Below the pieces are notes generated by a model. The model ran no database searches, was not told where the DNA came from, and was given only the letters and a program-made list of their open reading frames with translations. Below, in pieces: positions 10,541-21,845 of a DNA stretch of 64,000 bases. This DNA comes from Paramarasmius palmivorus (lineage: Eukaryota > Basidiomycota > Agaricomycetes > Agaricales > Marasmiaceae), in the NCBI GenBank assembly GCA_037176845.1, contig JAYKXP010000064.1, positions 248,001-312,000 on the forward strand, written 5' to 3'. The position numbers and the translations under genes were made by a program. Numbering within the stretch: the first letter of the stretch is position 1; every line of letters begins with the position of its first letter.

Positions 10541-11807
10541 TCACTGGCAGAATTGCACCCTAGAAAATCTGCCGTCTTGGTCCAGGTGATACGACGTCTC
10601 TTCGCTCGACACTACAATTCGAAGTGATCTTGGATCGGATATGGTAGCATTTCTGAGGGCCTCACGGATCAACGAAGTGGTATATTTTTCATGCTGAATG
10701 TGATAGTTTCCTTGATCATGTATTCGACGGTGGAGTGGATTCCGGGAAGTGTAGATTGTGAGGCACTCTAAACGCGGTAGTTGGTTGGCTAACTCCAGAC
10801 ATAGTTTCTGTATGAACAGGTATTTCAGAGCTCTGGTTGAGTTATTCTGAAGGAAACTCACGATCACGTCCCGGTGAAGATTTATGCTATTGCTCCCAAC
10901 GTCCTCTGAGTTGATAGAAATACCCCATTCTCGCAGCTCCGCGCATTGTTCATAACATAGTACGTTATGACGTCCGAATGACCACCATCCTTCATCGTGG
11001 CCTTGGACATGTAGTGCAACGAGAGACTGGGCGTGTTTCGGAATGACTTGTTTCGCGAACTTCACGGCGAGGCGTTGATCTGCTACATCCCAGCGAGAAA
11101 TAAAGCCGGGTGGACACGCATCTTTGATTATAAGTCGCTCCAACCCAGAATACGAGGCGAGGTAGTCGAGAAGCTCCGGTTCTATTCGATATTGGACATG
11201 GAGCTCTTTGATGTGGATTTTCTCTTTGCGGAACGTGTTCCAGAAGCCGGAAAGAGATGCTGAAAGACGGAGGGACGTGATGCTGTAAATGAACATGAGT
11301 GATTTAATTGTACTGCAAGGGAGATAAAACGCACGACACTGAAGTAAGTGACCTCAAATGAGCACCGATCGTGCCTAAAGACCTTCCCCAAGCTTTGTGG
11401 GTTGTCAGCGGCTGTAGATAGGCCGCGCGTCCCAAAAGCACGCTCGATGCTCGATGTAGAGCCGGTGCGAACTTGTAATAGGTACTTTGATCGACGCAAT
11501 GGACGTTGATCCTCCGAATATGGCCGGAAACTGTTGTCAATGACAAGAGTGACTTTGCATAGTCTAGGAGAGACGTCCTTTCGTGTATGTTAATCGTTAT
11601 TGAGGTGAACAGCATTGGGGTCATGATGGAGTAAAAATGCCAGTTGACGAGTCGAAGGTTTTTCAAGGCTTTCGTGTAATCAGATTGGGATTTTGTCCGG
11701 AGCTAGATTCCAAAGTGAGTAGCCGTCAAAGCTATAGGGATAGACAACAATACCTGTGTAATAATCTCCAAGATGAGTTCAGTCGGGAGGGTGTTGACTT
11801 TAGACAT
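10541..11807 (-). CDS. F-box/leucine-rich repeat protein B
   Basis: Likely substrate-recognition subunit of an SCF-type ubiquitin ligase. Four exons: 11754-11807, 11335-11702, 10862-11282 and 10541-10807, about 369 residues. The F-box starts at residue 1 with LPTELILEII and is completed in exon 2 (LKNLRLV). The rest reads as irregular leucine-rich repeats (KELHVQYRIEPELLDYL, LVALHVQGHDEGWW). The last intron (10808-10861) is 54 bases, has no stop and keeps frame, so retention would add 18 residues. Its first exon of exactly 54 bases, followed by a phase-0 intron, is shared with F-box A and with F-box C at 14964, which shows common descent. Intact as read. Confidence 0.8.
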
Positions 11808-12642
11808 GGCTGTCGGAAGTAAAGCTGTCTGCATCGTTCACGAGAACCTGTGCGTTTGTAAGCGCCGTGTCGGAGCAGATGACCTCGAGTTGAGCTCACA
11901 ACTCAGTTACTCCAGACGGGCCTAAAGGACAAACATAAGGTCCGGAAACACCATGAAGAATGCGTAACGCGCAGCCTGAGATAGAAGAGCCATGGGTTGA
12001 CCGAAATATAAATCGCGACCGGAGCCAGGAGCCTGCATGACGGTGAACAGCGGATGACAGTTTTTGCCGGCGGCATTTTTTTTGTTTTTGTATTTGGCTT
12101 ATCCTTCCCACGGTCACCAATGCTCCCTTCTTACGGTCATCTTTCCTCCGTCTAGGGTCAGCGATTATCATGATGGTGTCTTTCGAGCCCAAAACTTCAC
12201 GTTCATTGCATAGCATTGCATCCAATGTGCCCGATTTCCATAATTGAAGCTGAAAATTCCAGGAACCCCTGCCCGGGGTTAGATTGGGGCTGTGCTTATC
12301 AGTGATTGTCTTCAAACGACGCCCTTCAAGGGCGCCCTTCGTGACTGTTACCGGAGGCCGCACCATGCTCACCTGTAAGAGTTCTTTACTATTTTCTTCG
12401 ATGCGACGAAGGACTGATTCGCCTACAGGAAGCGACTATATGATTTAATGCGTGTCTTCGGTGTTCGGGAAGCATCGTGGATATTCACTATGTAGTGTTG
12501 GAACGAATGCCTTGATCGTAGCACACTGTTTGTGGGGCATCTCGATTCTCGCTTGGTATGTCTTCCCACACTTTACCCGTACAATTCGATATAACGTTAA
12601 GCGATGATGAGATGTTCGAAACCACACCCACTCTCTCCTTCC
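11808..12642. other. Intergenic between divergent F-box B and a membrane gene
   Basis: The minus-strand open frame at 11896-12372 (158 codons) is Arg/Lys-rich and has no hydrophobic core, splice logic or paralogue. I treat the interval as promoter DNA. Confidence 0.5.
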
Positions 12643-14070
12643 ATGTCGACCCCCGTGAGCAGTTATGACCAAACTCTTTTCGAAGGCCTTGGATGGTACT
12701 TTTCGATGAACACTATAGGAGTCGTATGCGAGACGGGATTTTGGGCCATCTATTTGGTGCTTTTTTGTTTCGCAATGAAGATTCAGATGTACGTACCTTT
12801 TGTGTCCTGGTGTCGGTTGTTTCAACTAATCCTTATGTATTATGCATCAGAGCTCGAGGTTTTCGCACTATTCCAAGCATCGTAATTCTCCTCGTGACGG
12901 TCATTCTCTTCGCCTCGTCCACCGCGTTATGGGCCATGAACGTATCGCAGCTTTCAATGGCGATAAGGGCCCTTTTCATGAAATACCCGACCCTTAGCGT
13001 GTATGATAGGTTCGTGCAGATGAACGCGGACATCGTTGGATTTGGACTGCCAATGGAGACGTTGTTCCTCTCAAATGTTAGCCCAAACCATACTCTTTGT
13101 TCCCCTCGAAGATTAGCTTACTCTGAGCACAGATGATCATTGGGGACGCAGTAGTCATTTGGCGAGCATGGGCGCTATGCAAAGACACTCGGTTATATCC
13201 ATTGGTTTATATCCCCATAGTGATGCTATGCGTGTCATTCGGTGAGTACGACCGTCCGTAGTCAGACTCAATACTCAGTCAACCGGTTGGTAGTGTTCGC
13301 TGTTATTGCGTTGGACTGCCTCGCTACTAACGGCTACGGCTTCGGACAGAGCACTATTCCTGAGGGATCCAAAGTTTGTCAATGGGGTGAACCGATAGCA
13401 TGGGGCATATCTCTATTGACCAACGTCACATCAACTAGTCTCATAGCTGTGAGGGCTTGGTACGTCTTAGCATTACATGCCTTTATATGTGCTCATTTGT
13501 TGTATGGCAGGCAGTATCGCCGTTTCTTGCGGGAAGGGACCTCGGGCATCAATTCCAAAAGCGAGAGAATACTTGTGATCCTCGTCGAATCTGGCTTCAT
13601 CTATTGCTTATTCTGGGTGTGGTCGGTTCCACCGCACGAAATACATTTCACTGATGATAACTCTTCAAAGCTATCTCAACTTATCTTATTCTTCGACTTC
13701 CAAGATTTCAGCTTCGCTACTTATCTTTACATGTTTCTGAGTACTATGGGCGATCAAATTTCCGTAAGTTTCGGGTTATTTCGTCGTAAACCCTCACTGA
13801 AAATGCGCTTAGGGTGTTTACCCGACCATAATCATTATTTTGGTCTATGTGCAACGAAGTATATCCGACTCTGCAACCGTCAAGAATCTCACGAATGTTC
13901 ACGATGCCGATACGAATATCCGAGGGACGCATCAACTCTCGACTCTGAGGTTCACACCTGGCCAGACGGATACCAACTTCACCTCCATCGGGCCCAATAG
14001 CACTGTCATCGACGAGAGGTCTTCCCATACAAAGAAAGAAACGCAGGAGGGCTGCCGCCCTGGCGTCTAG
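12643..14070 (+). CDS. 7-helix membrane protein (Agaricomycete type)
   Basis: Multi-pass membrane protein of a large lineage-specific family, function unknown. Seven exons: 12643-12788, 12851-13076, 13133-13241, 13294-13459, 13511-13616, 13671-13763 and 13813-14070; phases agree and give about 367 residues. Family marks: GDAVVIWRAWALC (end of helix 3), SLLTNVTSTSLIA (helix 5), RILVILVESGFIYCLFW (helix 6) and GVYPTIIIILVYVQRS (helix 7). The tail of about 70 residues is Thr/Ser-rich and hydrophilic, so probably cytoplasmic. It is not a close paralogue of the three copies at the window start, although the topology is the same. The start is the first ATG in frame with helix 1, after an AT-poor leader. 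Confidence 0.8.
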
Positions 14071-14894
14071 GCTTTGTTGACATCACATTGTATCGTATCG
14101 TTTATGGATTGCTTAGGGTCGAGAATGCATAACGTCATCATCTAGATTGCGCAAACCGTTATCAGCGCACTGTGTTGACACAGGTTGACTCAAGGCCCGC
14201 CGAGGTCCCCAAAAACCACGTTTTCTCTTGTCGTTCATAAGCTCAAGGGAAAAACCGGGACGATGAAGCCAAGTCGGACTGGGCTGAAGGCCTACTTACG
14301 TCTAGGGAGCATGCTGTGCTGTGCTGCGCCTCTGGGCTTGTGTCTGAATAAAACGCTACGGCTTCGTGGACCTGCTCATTATGAAGAGCTAACCAGTTGC
14401 AGGAAGCTGGAAAGTCAGTCATGTGGCTTTCGGCAGTCGAGCCAGGGCAAAAAAATCACAGGCCAAGACTTCCATTGATCGACGACCGACGATCGTTTTT
14501 TCGCCGACGACAAAGCGGAAGAAAAAAAAAATGTCACCGGTATATTCCGGTCCTGAAAGCCGTCACATATCGCTCAAAATTTTCTGCATGCGAGGTTCCC
14601 ATATGCCACATATCGTCCGCCTCTCATCACGGACTATTCCTTGCGTTCCATATATACCCTTCGTTGATGTGATGCATATTCAAAGCTTCTGGAACGGAGC
14701 TTTGGAGTATCTAGATGTCCTGCAGACCTGGAAGACAACAGCAACGTATTATCACTCCTGTATTTAGTTTCCAGGCTCGTGTTCTCGGAATAAAGCATAT
14801 CCCTGCCTAGCCTACCAACGGACGATATCGCGAGATGGATTACGTCGACCGTGATAATGCATAACACGCGTTCGGTATCCGTGTCGACGTGTTT
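14071..14894. other. Intergenic
   Basis: Several overlapping open frames of 77-114 codons on both strands but none with splice continuity or recognisable composition. Nothing called. Confidence 0.5.
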
Positions 14895-14910
14895 CGCTTA
14901 TATATAAGCG
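14895..14910. promoter_or_regulatory. Palindromic TATA element of F-box C
   Basis: CGCTTATATATAAGCG is a perfect 16-base palindrome containing a TATATATAA core, about 55 bases upstream of the ATG at 14964. Position and core fit a TATA box; the perfect symmetry is unusual. Confidence 0.5.
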
Positions 14911-14963
14911 CGTTCTTTTTCATGATGCCCCAAAACTACAAACTCGATCCTAGCTCGCCAACA

Positions 14964-16237
14964 ATGGCAAACATCGAATCTCTTCCAGTTGAATTACTCT
15001 TGATGATAGTAAACGAGGTATGTGCATACTTTCTTGGCATTGTCTCGGATGTAGATCTGAAGAACGCGTGTCACATAGGTCAAAGCAGACGGCGGTCTGA
15101 AAGCCTTACGACTCGTGAACCCAGTATTCTGCATGCTCGTTGAACCTCTCCTCTTCACCACCGTTACCTTCGACTCTCAAGGCAAATATAAAATCGGAAC
15201 AAGCCTTGACATGCTCAAATCTATTTCGAACCCACATAGTCGAATTGCACCTTACGTTCAGAAACTGGTCATACGATGCTTCGACAGACTATTCTCAGGC
15301 GATTACCGACACGTCGCAGAATACGGCTTCGTTGATGTCCATCAGATACAACAAGAGTTCGACACGTATTTGCACTCCGCTGTTCGTTGTCTCCCAAGAC
15401 TCGCTTCTATACGGTGCGTCGTGCGTTCGTTCCAATGGGTCTAACCGAGTTCTGACCGAAACATCAGCGTTTCTTCTGGTTCTGCATCTCTTTCTCCCAC
15501 AGAACTATGGACGGCGTTGCGCACCGAGAAGGTGCATCTCAAGGAGATCACTATTTGGTCGCGAATGGAACCCAGTTTCCTAGAATATCTTGATTCATTC
15601 TCGGGGATCGAGGAGTTGTCGATTCGTCGAGCGTGGGCTTCGCCAGAGATGCATGCAGATCGGGATATTGCAGATAGGTTAACTTCAATCATTCCGAAGC
15701 ATAAAGACACGCTCCGGAAGCTCGCGGTTACCGCAGCAGAAGAGGGCCCTTGGTCGTTTGGGATACGGAACGCGGGTGGATACGCACAATGTTCAAAGCT
15801 GCAGAGCCTTGAAGTCAGCATGAATTGCGATGATATCATGATTAATGACCCACACGATTCCTTAGTGAGTGGTCCCTCAGCATCCGTCATCACTGCATCC
15901 ACTGATCATCTGTCCGCAGGCTGCATCCCTGGGAGTCGCGAGCCAACTTCCGGAACTGACTTCCCTATGCCTTTGCACCGCCGATAGCAGGAATTGGGGC
16001 GGATCTTGGGGTTGGATGTCACAGCAACACGAGCCACTTACTATTACTCTGATGGTAAATGGCATCGTACATTTCTTGCTACCAGACGATTTCCGGCGAG
16101 AAATCGCCGTTGAGATCGATGGGCAGGTTTACAAGGTCGGAGATGAGGAAGCGTCGAGACCTTCGCATTATTCACCAACGCTTGACGTCGAAGAGGTACG
16201 GAGAAGGCAATGGGAGAAACATCGGTCTTGTTTCTAA
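14964..16237 (+). CDS. F-box/leucine-rich repeat protein C
   Basis: Third member of the F-box group, on the opposite strand from A and B. Exons 14964-15017, 15079-15413, 15468-15864 and 15920-16237 join to about 367 residues without a stop. Exon 1 is again 54 bases and encodes the F-box start LPVELLLMIVNE. Shared phrases with B: EKVHLKEITIW, EPSFLEYLDSFSGIEEL and GPWSFGIRNAGGYAQC. Intron positions and phases (0, 2, 0) are the same as in A and B. The C-terminus is longer and more charged (EEVRRRQWEK). Role inferred from the family: adaptor for SCF ubiquitin ligase; target unknown. Confidence 0.8.
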
Positions 16238-17954
16238 TTTTGTATTGATTATACCATGTACCATTTTAGTTTATAGTGACTCTTTAATAGGATACACCCC
16301 GACTTACGCATATTTTGGGAAGCTGGGAAGATTGTTTCCCCATATTCCATAAATAGCTGGGATATATCCAGGTTGTTGAGCCAGATGTTGAAAGGTACTA
16401 GCGAGTCATGAGATCGACGGGGCCGCCGAGCTTGAAGGCTAGAGCTTTCATGTTGAGTGATACTCGTGAGCTCAAAATCTTAGGAAATCGATCAGCGAAG
16501 AGTACACATGACTGTACGACACCTATGCAACATAATCAGCGCTTGAAACACTATAGGAGGACCCAAATCACTTAAACTATTAGTGAGAAGATTGAACTGG
16601 ATCGGAAAGGTTGTTCGACTTCCATTTGTTCGCATCTGTGTGTTTAGAATGAAGGAACTTCAGTCGAAGGCGGCCGAGTCCTCCCGTGGTCACCTAGGCA
16701 AAGAATGCCCGAACAGTTCGTTGAATGTCACTTCTCTCGAACAAGACCGTATGCAGAAGAGAATTTAGGGTTGCTCCGAGATATTGGCGCCGATGATTCG
16801 AGGCTTGAGGCACATTTTGCCAAGAGAAGAATCTCTGTCCTTTTTCGATGCTTCGAGGAAGAGTGGTGTGCTTATTGTGAACCTGGAAGGCTAGAACGTG
16901 ATGGATGAGAGCAAGAGACGGCGCAACCGGTGCGGCGAGGGGTAGTCTATGGTCCATAGTCTCAGCCAATGGGAGAATTGACTCGAATTCTCACGCTTCG
17001 CAAAATAGCCTCATTGCCTTGGTTCCTCTCGTCCCTTTTTTGTTTGTGTTCCATCATGACTCCCTCTTGTCTTCGTCGTTCTATCCGTTCTGCTCGTCGT
17101 CGTTTCTGACAAAATTTTGGCAATTTTCCCATCAACTAGCCTTGATATACCAGCTTCCTGGGCGAGTTTGCTCTCTGCGTCGGTCTTATAGGTGAGTTTG
17201 TATGGTCCATTGACCGTTTCTTGGTTGCTCGTCGCTGTCTTTGGCATCCCTGACGCTAATTAACTCTATCGCTAGGCTTCTGGGGCACATCTCTCTGGAA
17301 CCTCCCCTGTCGATTGCACCTCGTATGGGAGACTAGTATCTTTATCGCAAGTGAGTAGCTGTTCAAATTTAGTCGTGACTTTGCCTCCAACTCGTTCGTC
17401 CCTATCATAGTCAACGTTCAAGATTCCCAATGGTCTCAAACCCTGCTGATGACCATAACCCAGTCTCTGCTGCTTCAATCTCATCCAAAACACCACAAGG
17501 ATACCCAGAATCCCTGTCACATTCCTCACCGCCATGGGTAATCAAGATGCCCACTGTTGTCCCTCGTCTCCCCCTCCGCCCCTCTCTACCGTTTGCCCGG
17601 GCCATGCATAATGTTGTACAGCCCTCTTACTCGGGGAATGACTCGGGAACTTTGACCATATTCGGCTGCTCGTTGTACCAGAGATTCTCAGAGACATCCT
17701 GGGTATTGCAAAGGGTGCATTTGTGGGTGAGTCTCGAAATTTTTTGGTTCTAACTTGAACCAATGACTGACATCTCAGCTTAGACTCTGTTTTCTTGAAG
17801 GTCTGGGTTCTGAGAGGAGGAAATTTGTGTGCCAGGAGATTCCGTCCGAAGAAACCGATTGACCACGCGATCTCAGCACAGCCACATTTTCCAAGGACCC
17901 TGGACACCGCTGCTCCTTCTCCCATTGATCCAGCTTTCGTTAGCTAGACCTCCC
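16238..17954. other. Gene-poor stretch upstream of the copper transporter
   Basis: No gene assigned. There are coherent-looking fragments: a plus-strand segment at about 17278-17350 with SPVDCTSYGRL, and a plus-strand frame at about 17640-17713 continued after a plausible intron at 17784-17947, ending with TAG 8 bases before the transporter ATG. Minus-strand open frames overlap them. None can be joined into a full model, so this may hold a small or decayed gene plus the transporter promoter. Confidence 0.4.
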
Positions 17955-18637
17955 ATGATGTCCCAGCTCAGACGAGCCTCTCTTCTTACCTTGCTATGTT
18001 TCCTTGTCCCAGCGCTCGGTCACAGTCATGACAATGGCATGGACATGGATATGGACTCGCCAATGAACCTAGCCAGCGGTCATATGTTGATGTACTTCCA
18101 CTTCACACCGGGTGACATACTTTGGTTTGACGGCTGGGTTCCGCAAAGCAATGGTGCCATGGTCGGAGCATGCATTGGACTGTTTTTGCTTGCTATTGTG
18201 GATCGATGGGTCGCAGGTTGTCGAGGTTTAATGGAAGCTCATTGGAGGAAGAGGTGAGGACATAGTCGTCGTTCATGCTTTCTTTCGTGCCAATGATTTG
18301 CTTCAGGGCACAGATCGAGTATACAAACAGGCTCAATGCCAACGGAACTGCGAAGAAGCCCGAACCTTCGCTGATGAGGAGGCTGCTGATGCGCAACACT
18401 CTGCCATTCATACCTGCTCATGACATCGTGAGAGGGATCATGCAAGTGGGGCAGGCAGCCCTGGGGTTCGCTCTCATGCTGGCGGTAATGTAAGTAAACG
18501 CTTTCTGTTCGGTCAGGTTGGTGCTAATAGCCAAGCGTAGGACGTTCCAAGTCGCATTCCTGTTGTCCATCGTGATAGGTCTTGGTGTCGGGGAGACTTT
18601 ATTTGGAAGATTCAATCCTGCTGCGCATATACACTGA
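17955..18637 (+). CDS. CTR-family copper transporter
   Basis: High-affinity Cu(I) importer of the plasma membrane (or a vacuolar exporter of the same family). Exons 17955-18253, 18307-18489 and 18541-18637 give 192 residues, the usual fungal size. A hydrophobic signal-like segment (residues 8-21) is followed by a His/Met-rich outer domain HSHDNGMDMDMD (23-34) with further Met residues in GHMLMYFHF. Three helices follow: GACIGLFLLAIVDRW, GIMQVGQAALGFALMLAV, and FLLSIVIGLGVGETLFG with a GxxxG packing motif. The MxxxM pair expected in helix 2 is not obvious. ATGs at 17955 and 17958 are both possible. It is followed after 293 bases on the same strand by a metalloreductase that could supply Cu(I). 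Confidence 0.92.
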
Positions 18638-18930
18638 AAATGGTGTACTGTTCATTATGTACTTGCATATTTTTATTCCCCAATGCCATACGAAACGTTG
18701 AGCTAGTACATTTGCAAAGAATCTTGTGACGATCACCGTGCGAGACAATCTATCCGGAATCGGTTACCGTTGCCGCGCGGATGAGACAAAAACTTTTTCA
18801 TCCTCTCTCCTCCCGCGGTCATGTCAAATCCAAGGGACCACACGCTATCAACTTTCTCTCACCGGATCCACTCTGACGCTGATTGCTTTACCATAGGGAA
18901 CCAGCTGCTTGAGCAGGATCCTCCACCACT

Positions 18931-21092
18931 ATGAGCGACTTTGGTGCACCTCCGGTCATTCCACAGGAATTTCAGCAGTACAAGTAAAGTTATATCTCTA
19001 TCACCCATACATGAAAGCTGATATAGCTCAATACATAGTTCATACGAAATCGACCCGCAATGGCAGCGCAAGTTCTCGATTATATGGGCCTCTATCTTCG
19101 CCGGAGCCGTGTTCTTCTCATTACCGCATCTCGCAAGGTCGATATGGAATCGTAGGGTGTTCACTGGTCTCGCTGGAGTTAGAGAGAGGTTTCCCGGGAT
19201 GGAGTATACCCCAATAGTCGATGGGAAGAGAGCGGTATCGAAAGTTCATACGCCAGGTGATGAGAAGAGCGAGGCATCAGAGTTTCCTGAAGCGGCGGCA
19301 GCAAGAGGGCGGAGTCGGCTGGTGCAGACATTGGAAGGCGTACTGAGCAGTGCTGGCTCGATATTACTGTGGTCAGCTCCTGGACTTGGGCTGAACGTTG
19401 GACAGAGTGAGTTGCAGGTTTCTATGCAAGGATCCGCCTCTAATAGCTTTTCATAGTCATTCTGTTGATCGCCTACGCTGTTACCCTTGTAATCTGCATA
19501 ACCAAAGATGCGGTCTTAGTGGAAAATGCCAACCGTGCAGGTAGGTGCTGCTCTATGCTCCTAGGCATCCATACTAACACTCGGCTAGGCTTCATGGCTC
19601 TTGCTCAATTACCTGTTGTCTTCCTCTTCGCTACCAAAAACTCCATCGTCTCTCTTCTTCTCGGACCCGGAAACGGCTACGAACGACTCAATTTCATACA
19701 TCGTTGGTCTGGCCGAGGAATGTTTCTAGGTGCTGTCCTCCATGGCGCTCTATGGATCAGCAACCACATCCAGTGGGATATCCAAATCATTGGTTCGCAG
19801 AAGGAGACTTCGGGGGTCGCGGCATTGGCGTTAATCTGCCTCATTGTGCTCACTTCAGTCAGACCAATGAGAATATATTTCTACCAGGCTTTCTTCGTAC
19901 TCCAGTGAGTACTTCGTGGGTCTATTTGTCTTACACGCTGACCTGATGGATGCTACAGTGTTCTCCTCTTCGTAGCGTTTTTCGTTACGATATGTTACCA
20001 CACAATATATGCTCCACCCTGGATCTTCCCACCTTTGGCGTTCTATGGATTCGACATGCTCCTTAGGCTGTTCAAGTACCGTATAAAGGATGCTACACTT
20101 ACACCTGTTGACAGCCAGATGACCCTGGTAAGTCTAAATCCAGTGTCTGCTCCGCCTGTATACTGATTATATTGTTGCAGATCCGAATCCCTCACTGTGA
20201 TGCAGGTTGGGAAGCCGGTCAACACGTCCGTCTACGGGTCTTCTTCTCCGGCAGAGTTTTCGAATCTCATCCTCTCTCCATCATGAACGCACCTTCTACC
20301 ACGTCATGTCTTACCGGCATCAACGGGAGTGGTATCATCCTCGGTGCCCGAGTAAGAGGCGACTGGACTCGGGCACTCAACACCTATGCTCGGGCAGAGA
20401 AGACCGCTGTCCTTTCATCCGGCCCCAACAAGCTAGACGAGGAAGTCATCTCCGACGTACCAATCCAGGTCATGATTGACGGTCCTTACGGTGGCTGCTC
20501 CATAGATTTGGGACGCTATGAAAGCATCCTTCTCATCGCCGGAGGTAGTGGTGCCACCTTCACTCTTGGTCTTCTCGATGATATCGTTGGTCGCTGCATC
20601 CGTCTAGGGCGTTCTGGGGGTGAACGTACCCGCCGAATCGAGTTCGCTTGGTGTGTTAGATCATTTGGTGCTATCGAGTGGTTCGCTCCCATGCTCGCGG
20701 ATATCGCTAGAACAGTCGAAGGAGCTGAAGGTCTGGATTTGCACATCTCGGTGTACGTCACCTGCTTGTGCAATCCAGATGCGGTACCTTCGATACCAAA
20801 CATGGATGTATCGATTTATAGGCCTGAGGTGAAGGAGTCGCTGAGGCAGCTTGTTACGCCGCCTTCGGTGTTGTATGAACCGCAGGGGAAGGTTCTCGAT
20901 CCGGAGTGTGGTGTGCCTGCTAGTATAAGCACGAAACTACCGTGGATACCGCTTGGAGGAGGGGTAGCGGTGTGTGCAGCCGGGCCTGAAGGGCTGGTTA
21001 GAGAAGCGTCTAACGCCGTGGCGAGTGTCTCGTTGACCAGGGGTATTGAACTTGGTGGACTTGACTTACATACGGAAGTCTATTCAATGTAA
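18931..21092 (+). CDS. Ferric/cupric reductase (FRE type, NADPH oxidase fold)
   Basis: Plasma-membrane metalloreductase moving electrons from NADPH through FAD and two hemes to extracellular Fe(III) or Cu(II). Exons 18931-18983, 19039-19406, 19457-19540, 19589-19904, 19959-20127 and 20181-21092 make 633 residues. The membrane core carries heme-ligand histidines in FIHRWSGRG, VLHGALW and, one helix on, HVLLF with CYH. Next come the FAD-binding phrase ESHPLSI, the NADPH-binding GPYGG and LLIAGGSGATF, and a C-terminal VCAAGPEGL. All expected domains are present. It lies head-to-tail behind the copper transporter, which suggests joint metal uptake, but no shared regulatory site could be proven in the 293-base spacer. 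Confidence 0.93.
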
Positions 21093-21845
21093 TTTACTTT
21101 GTTCTCTATTTCTATATACCTATAGGTTTATATGGACCCCTTCGTGGGATTCTTGCGCGACTTATGACGACGGTGTTCTAAGTAGTTGTCCAACAAGTGA
21201 GTTTTTCCTGAACTTTATCACGATAATTAACAAATGGGGTTTCAGTGCGAAAAGCTTTGACGCTGTCGCTTGGGCCAATAATCAGCGCGCCGCAGTAGGC
21301 GTTTGGCCGGCGTTGCCCAGGCATACTCCGGCCCTTCTACACTACGCCGCAGCCGTGATTTACGATAACCCGTACTAAGTACTAAGCTTTTAACTAATTT
21401 TGACCATTTCTGATCTTCTCACTAAAACAACGCAGGTCAAAGAGCTACCTTGGATTTGCATGGCATTCAGAAGTGTCCCCAGTGCTGATAAATATCATCT
21501 TCTCCCGTGATACAAATCTTGCATTCGGCACTATGTCCCACTTTGCGCAGCTCCACAGATCATCACAACGGCGATGGTTCGCATTGACTCTCTACTCAAT
21601 CATCTTCTTATACCCTCTATCTCAGCTGGATATCTAGTATAGTATAGTCGTTCGAACTCACCAAAACCTGTGAAACTTGAAAGCAAGGCCCATCAAGTCA
21701 TTCGTAACTACCGTCTACATCGACATACAACACCTCCGTGCCACATTGTTTGGCAATCAGCCGAAACTTACCGAAACGATGGCTGTAATGTATTGAAAAT
21801 TTTTACATTCATTGCCACCTTCCCACCCATTGCTTAACCTCGACC
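21093..21845. other. Intergenic
   Basis: 3' region of the reductase and promoter of the next gene. I looked for a small pheromone-precursor frame ending in a CaaX box because of the nearby STE3 gene and saw none. Confidence 0.5.

Noticed and set aside
11896..12372. 158-codon minus-strand open frame
   Set aside because: Basic composition, no domain, no splice context, no paralogue; lies in a promoter interval.
17640..17947. Two joinable open segments on the plus strand ending 8 bases before the CTR start
   Set aside because: The upstream part has a stop and no start or family match; minus-strand frames overlap; kept only as a note on the intergenic region.
18638..18930. Copper-response element between CTR and reductase genes
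   Set aside because: I looked for TTTGCTC-type sites; only partial matches such as TTTGCAAAG were seen, not enough to call.
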